Below are positions 62,521 to 64,000 of a stretch of DNA of 64,000 nucleotides, piece after piece. The DNA lies in contig NC_134949.1 of the NCBI RefSeq assembly GCF_965638725.1, forward strand, positions 120,899,794 through 120,963,793, read 5' to 3'. The stretch is from Aptenodytes patagonicus. Taxonomy: Eukaryota; Chordata; Aves; Sphenisciformes; Spheniscidae. The notes below the pieces were generated by a model that was not told where the DNA came from, did no database searches, and worked only from the letters and a program-made list of their open reading frames with translations. Position 1 is the first letter of the stretch, and each line of letters opens with the position of its first letter. Made by a program: the position numbers and the translations under genes.

Positions 62521-64000
62521 GTAAGAACATCCGGGTGTATCTTCTGCTTCCCTGTCTTTTAAAGCCCTATTCAAAAACCTAATTCGGAGTCTCTTGAGGG
62601 GTTTTTTTGTGGTTGCTTGTTTTAAAAATCTGGGAAATGAAACTTTAAATAAACATTCAAAGGCTTGTATGGAAGATCACTGTTAATTGAGGGAGAAATA
62701 TTTTTTGGTAGCATATTGAAGTGGTAGATGCTTAGGTATTAGATCTCTTCATATATTTTTCTGGAACAACTTTATCAGAAAAGGTTGTGAGTCTTAAACC
62801 AAGGCATGGGGGTTCTTTTTTAGAATTTTTTTTTTTTCTACTTCAGTTAAACTTAAGAAAACTCTAAACTTCTTGGAATCTTTGTTTTGTAGAAACTTAA
62901 GTTTTCCTGGTTTTTATTCTGAGCTGTGGGGAGAAGGTGGGAAAGAAATGATACTTCAGATTTACTGTGAAATGAAAATTAAGTTTTCAAGCTGGCTTCA
63001 GTAGCTGTGTATTTAAGACTGCTTTAATAGTACTGCCCTCTCTAAAACTGAGGTTATATTTGTTCCTCCAACTGCAGAAATTATTTGGCACTTCTTTCCT
63101 TTATGTCATTGCTTTGGTAGTGTTTTAGGCAGATGCCATACATAAGTGGTCTAAGCCCAAAAGATTTTACTATATACCTAGAATGATTTCTGTCACAGTT
63201 CTTAGAACTGTAGAATTGTAACGTGACTCTCTGTATGATGGATCATTTAATGTCATGAAAATTCAGTTGTTTTTAAAGCACTAGGTTTTTTTCTTTTCAA
63301 GATGCAGGGCCTTACTGAGACTTAAAATAAGTGGAAGCTATCATCAACATAGAAAGTTGGCAGGCCAAACAAAAGGCCAGAATTAGCTAAATACATTCCT
63401 CATCTTTACATTACAAAGAAGTAGATGGAATCATTGCTGAGGGCAGTACTCCGTCCTCTTTTTTTTTTTTTGCCTGTTTGGCACCAGCGGTAGCCAAACA
63501 CAGAAAGGGTTTCTCTGCTTTTTAAACTAAATTCAGATCTTTGACCACAGCAAGGTAACATATTCTGCTACTTAATATACTCAAGTGTAAGGATTAAAAT
63601 AAACTGTCTTTAGTTGGATACTTCATAAAATGTGGCAATTATTTTGTAAAAGTAAAGATGTTTGCCAGTATTAATCAGGACTTCATGATCTACATATGTT
63701 TCAGAAGCTTCTGCTTCTGTAGCTCAGGTGTACACAGTAGCAAAAGCCTGGTTCTCTTCTCCAGCATTAAGAATTGCAAGACAAATATTGTAACCTATAT
63801 TTTAAGTAAATGCCTGTTTCAGATGAACTTTTCCTGCAGAAAACTATAGGTATAAAAATGTATGCAGCATACAGTCTTAATAGCAGCTTAGGGGAAACTT
63901 TAGACTGTATTAGTTGTGTATTAGACTGTATTCTTGACACCCGTTTTGTGCACCACCTAACCATTTTTTTCCTGGAGTGTATCACTTAATTATTTGCTGC
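62521..64000 (+). other. BACH1: Start of BACH1 intron 3
   Basis: It begins with GTAAGAAC, a normal donor. No exon, repeat family or other gene is recognised up to the window end. Read in frame from exon 3, it gives 13 further codons and TAA at 62560-62562, with AATAAA soon after (see the separate entry). T runs near 62825 and 63460 are the only other simple sequences. Confidence 0.85.
62648..62653 (+). terminator. BACH1: Candidate intronic polyadenylation signal of BACH1
   Basis: Canonical AATAAA (in actttaaataaacattc) lies 85 bases after the in-frame read-through stop at 62562. It is followed within 15-40 bases by GT-containing sequence (ggcttgtatgg) and later by T-rich sequence. Use of this signal with intron 3 retained would give an mRNA for a 556-residue protein with the BTB and CP regions but no bZIP domain. 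Unsupported by transcript evidence here. Confidence 0.4.

Overview
The window looks like avian nuclear DNA (a bird; the species cannot be fixed from this sequence). It is AT-rich and intron-dominated. It carries a CR1 LINE 3' end with the usual terminal ATTCTATG motif, a second CR1 tail fragment, and a solo LTR of a type common in birds with a 5-bp target duplication. It also holds two genes that sit side by side in the same order and orientation on human chromosome 21q: MAP3K7CL and BACH1. Both are on the + strand.

Region 1 (1-15.6 kb) is the 3' end of MAP3K7CL. The last two coding exons are 6732-6847 and 15347-15527, and together they encode the C-terminal 98 residues, a coiled coil resembling the C-terminus of the kinase TAK1 (MAP3K7). 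Upstream exons were not found and probably lie before the window. The 8.5-kb intron between the exons contains an open minus-strand segment with splice-like borders (7607-8063) and a plus-strand coding-like segment (13928-14149). Neither could be identified.

Region 2 (15.6-43.5 kb) is a gene-poor interval. It holds a small orphan CpG-rich patch (about 16.78-17.10 kb), a CR1 tail (21.1 kb), a (TTCCC)18 array (25.03 kb), a solo LTR (29.19-29.75 kb) and a CR1 3' end (34.08-34.44 kb). No convincing protein-coding gene was seen there.

Region 3 (43.5-64 kb) is the 5' part of BACH1: a CpG-island promoter with NRF1, CCAAT and GC-box motifs, an untranslated first exon ending at 44164, a 12.9-kb intron, coding exon 2 (start codon at 57121) and the large exon 3 (61129-62520). 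These give residues 1-543: the BTB domain and the haem-responsive CP-motif region. The exons for the bZIP domain lie beyond the window.

The most interesting observations concern BACH1 regulation. A 16-codon upstream ORF overlaps the start codon out of frame. Intron 3 offers an in-frame 13-residue read-through followed 85 bases later by AATAAA, which would make a BTB-only protein without DNA-binding domain. No wholly new system was recognised in the window.
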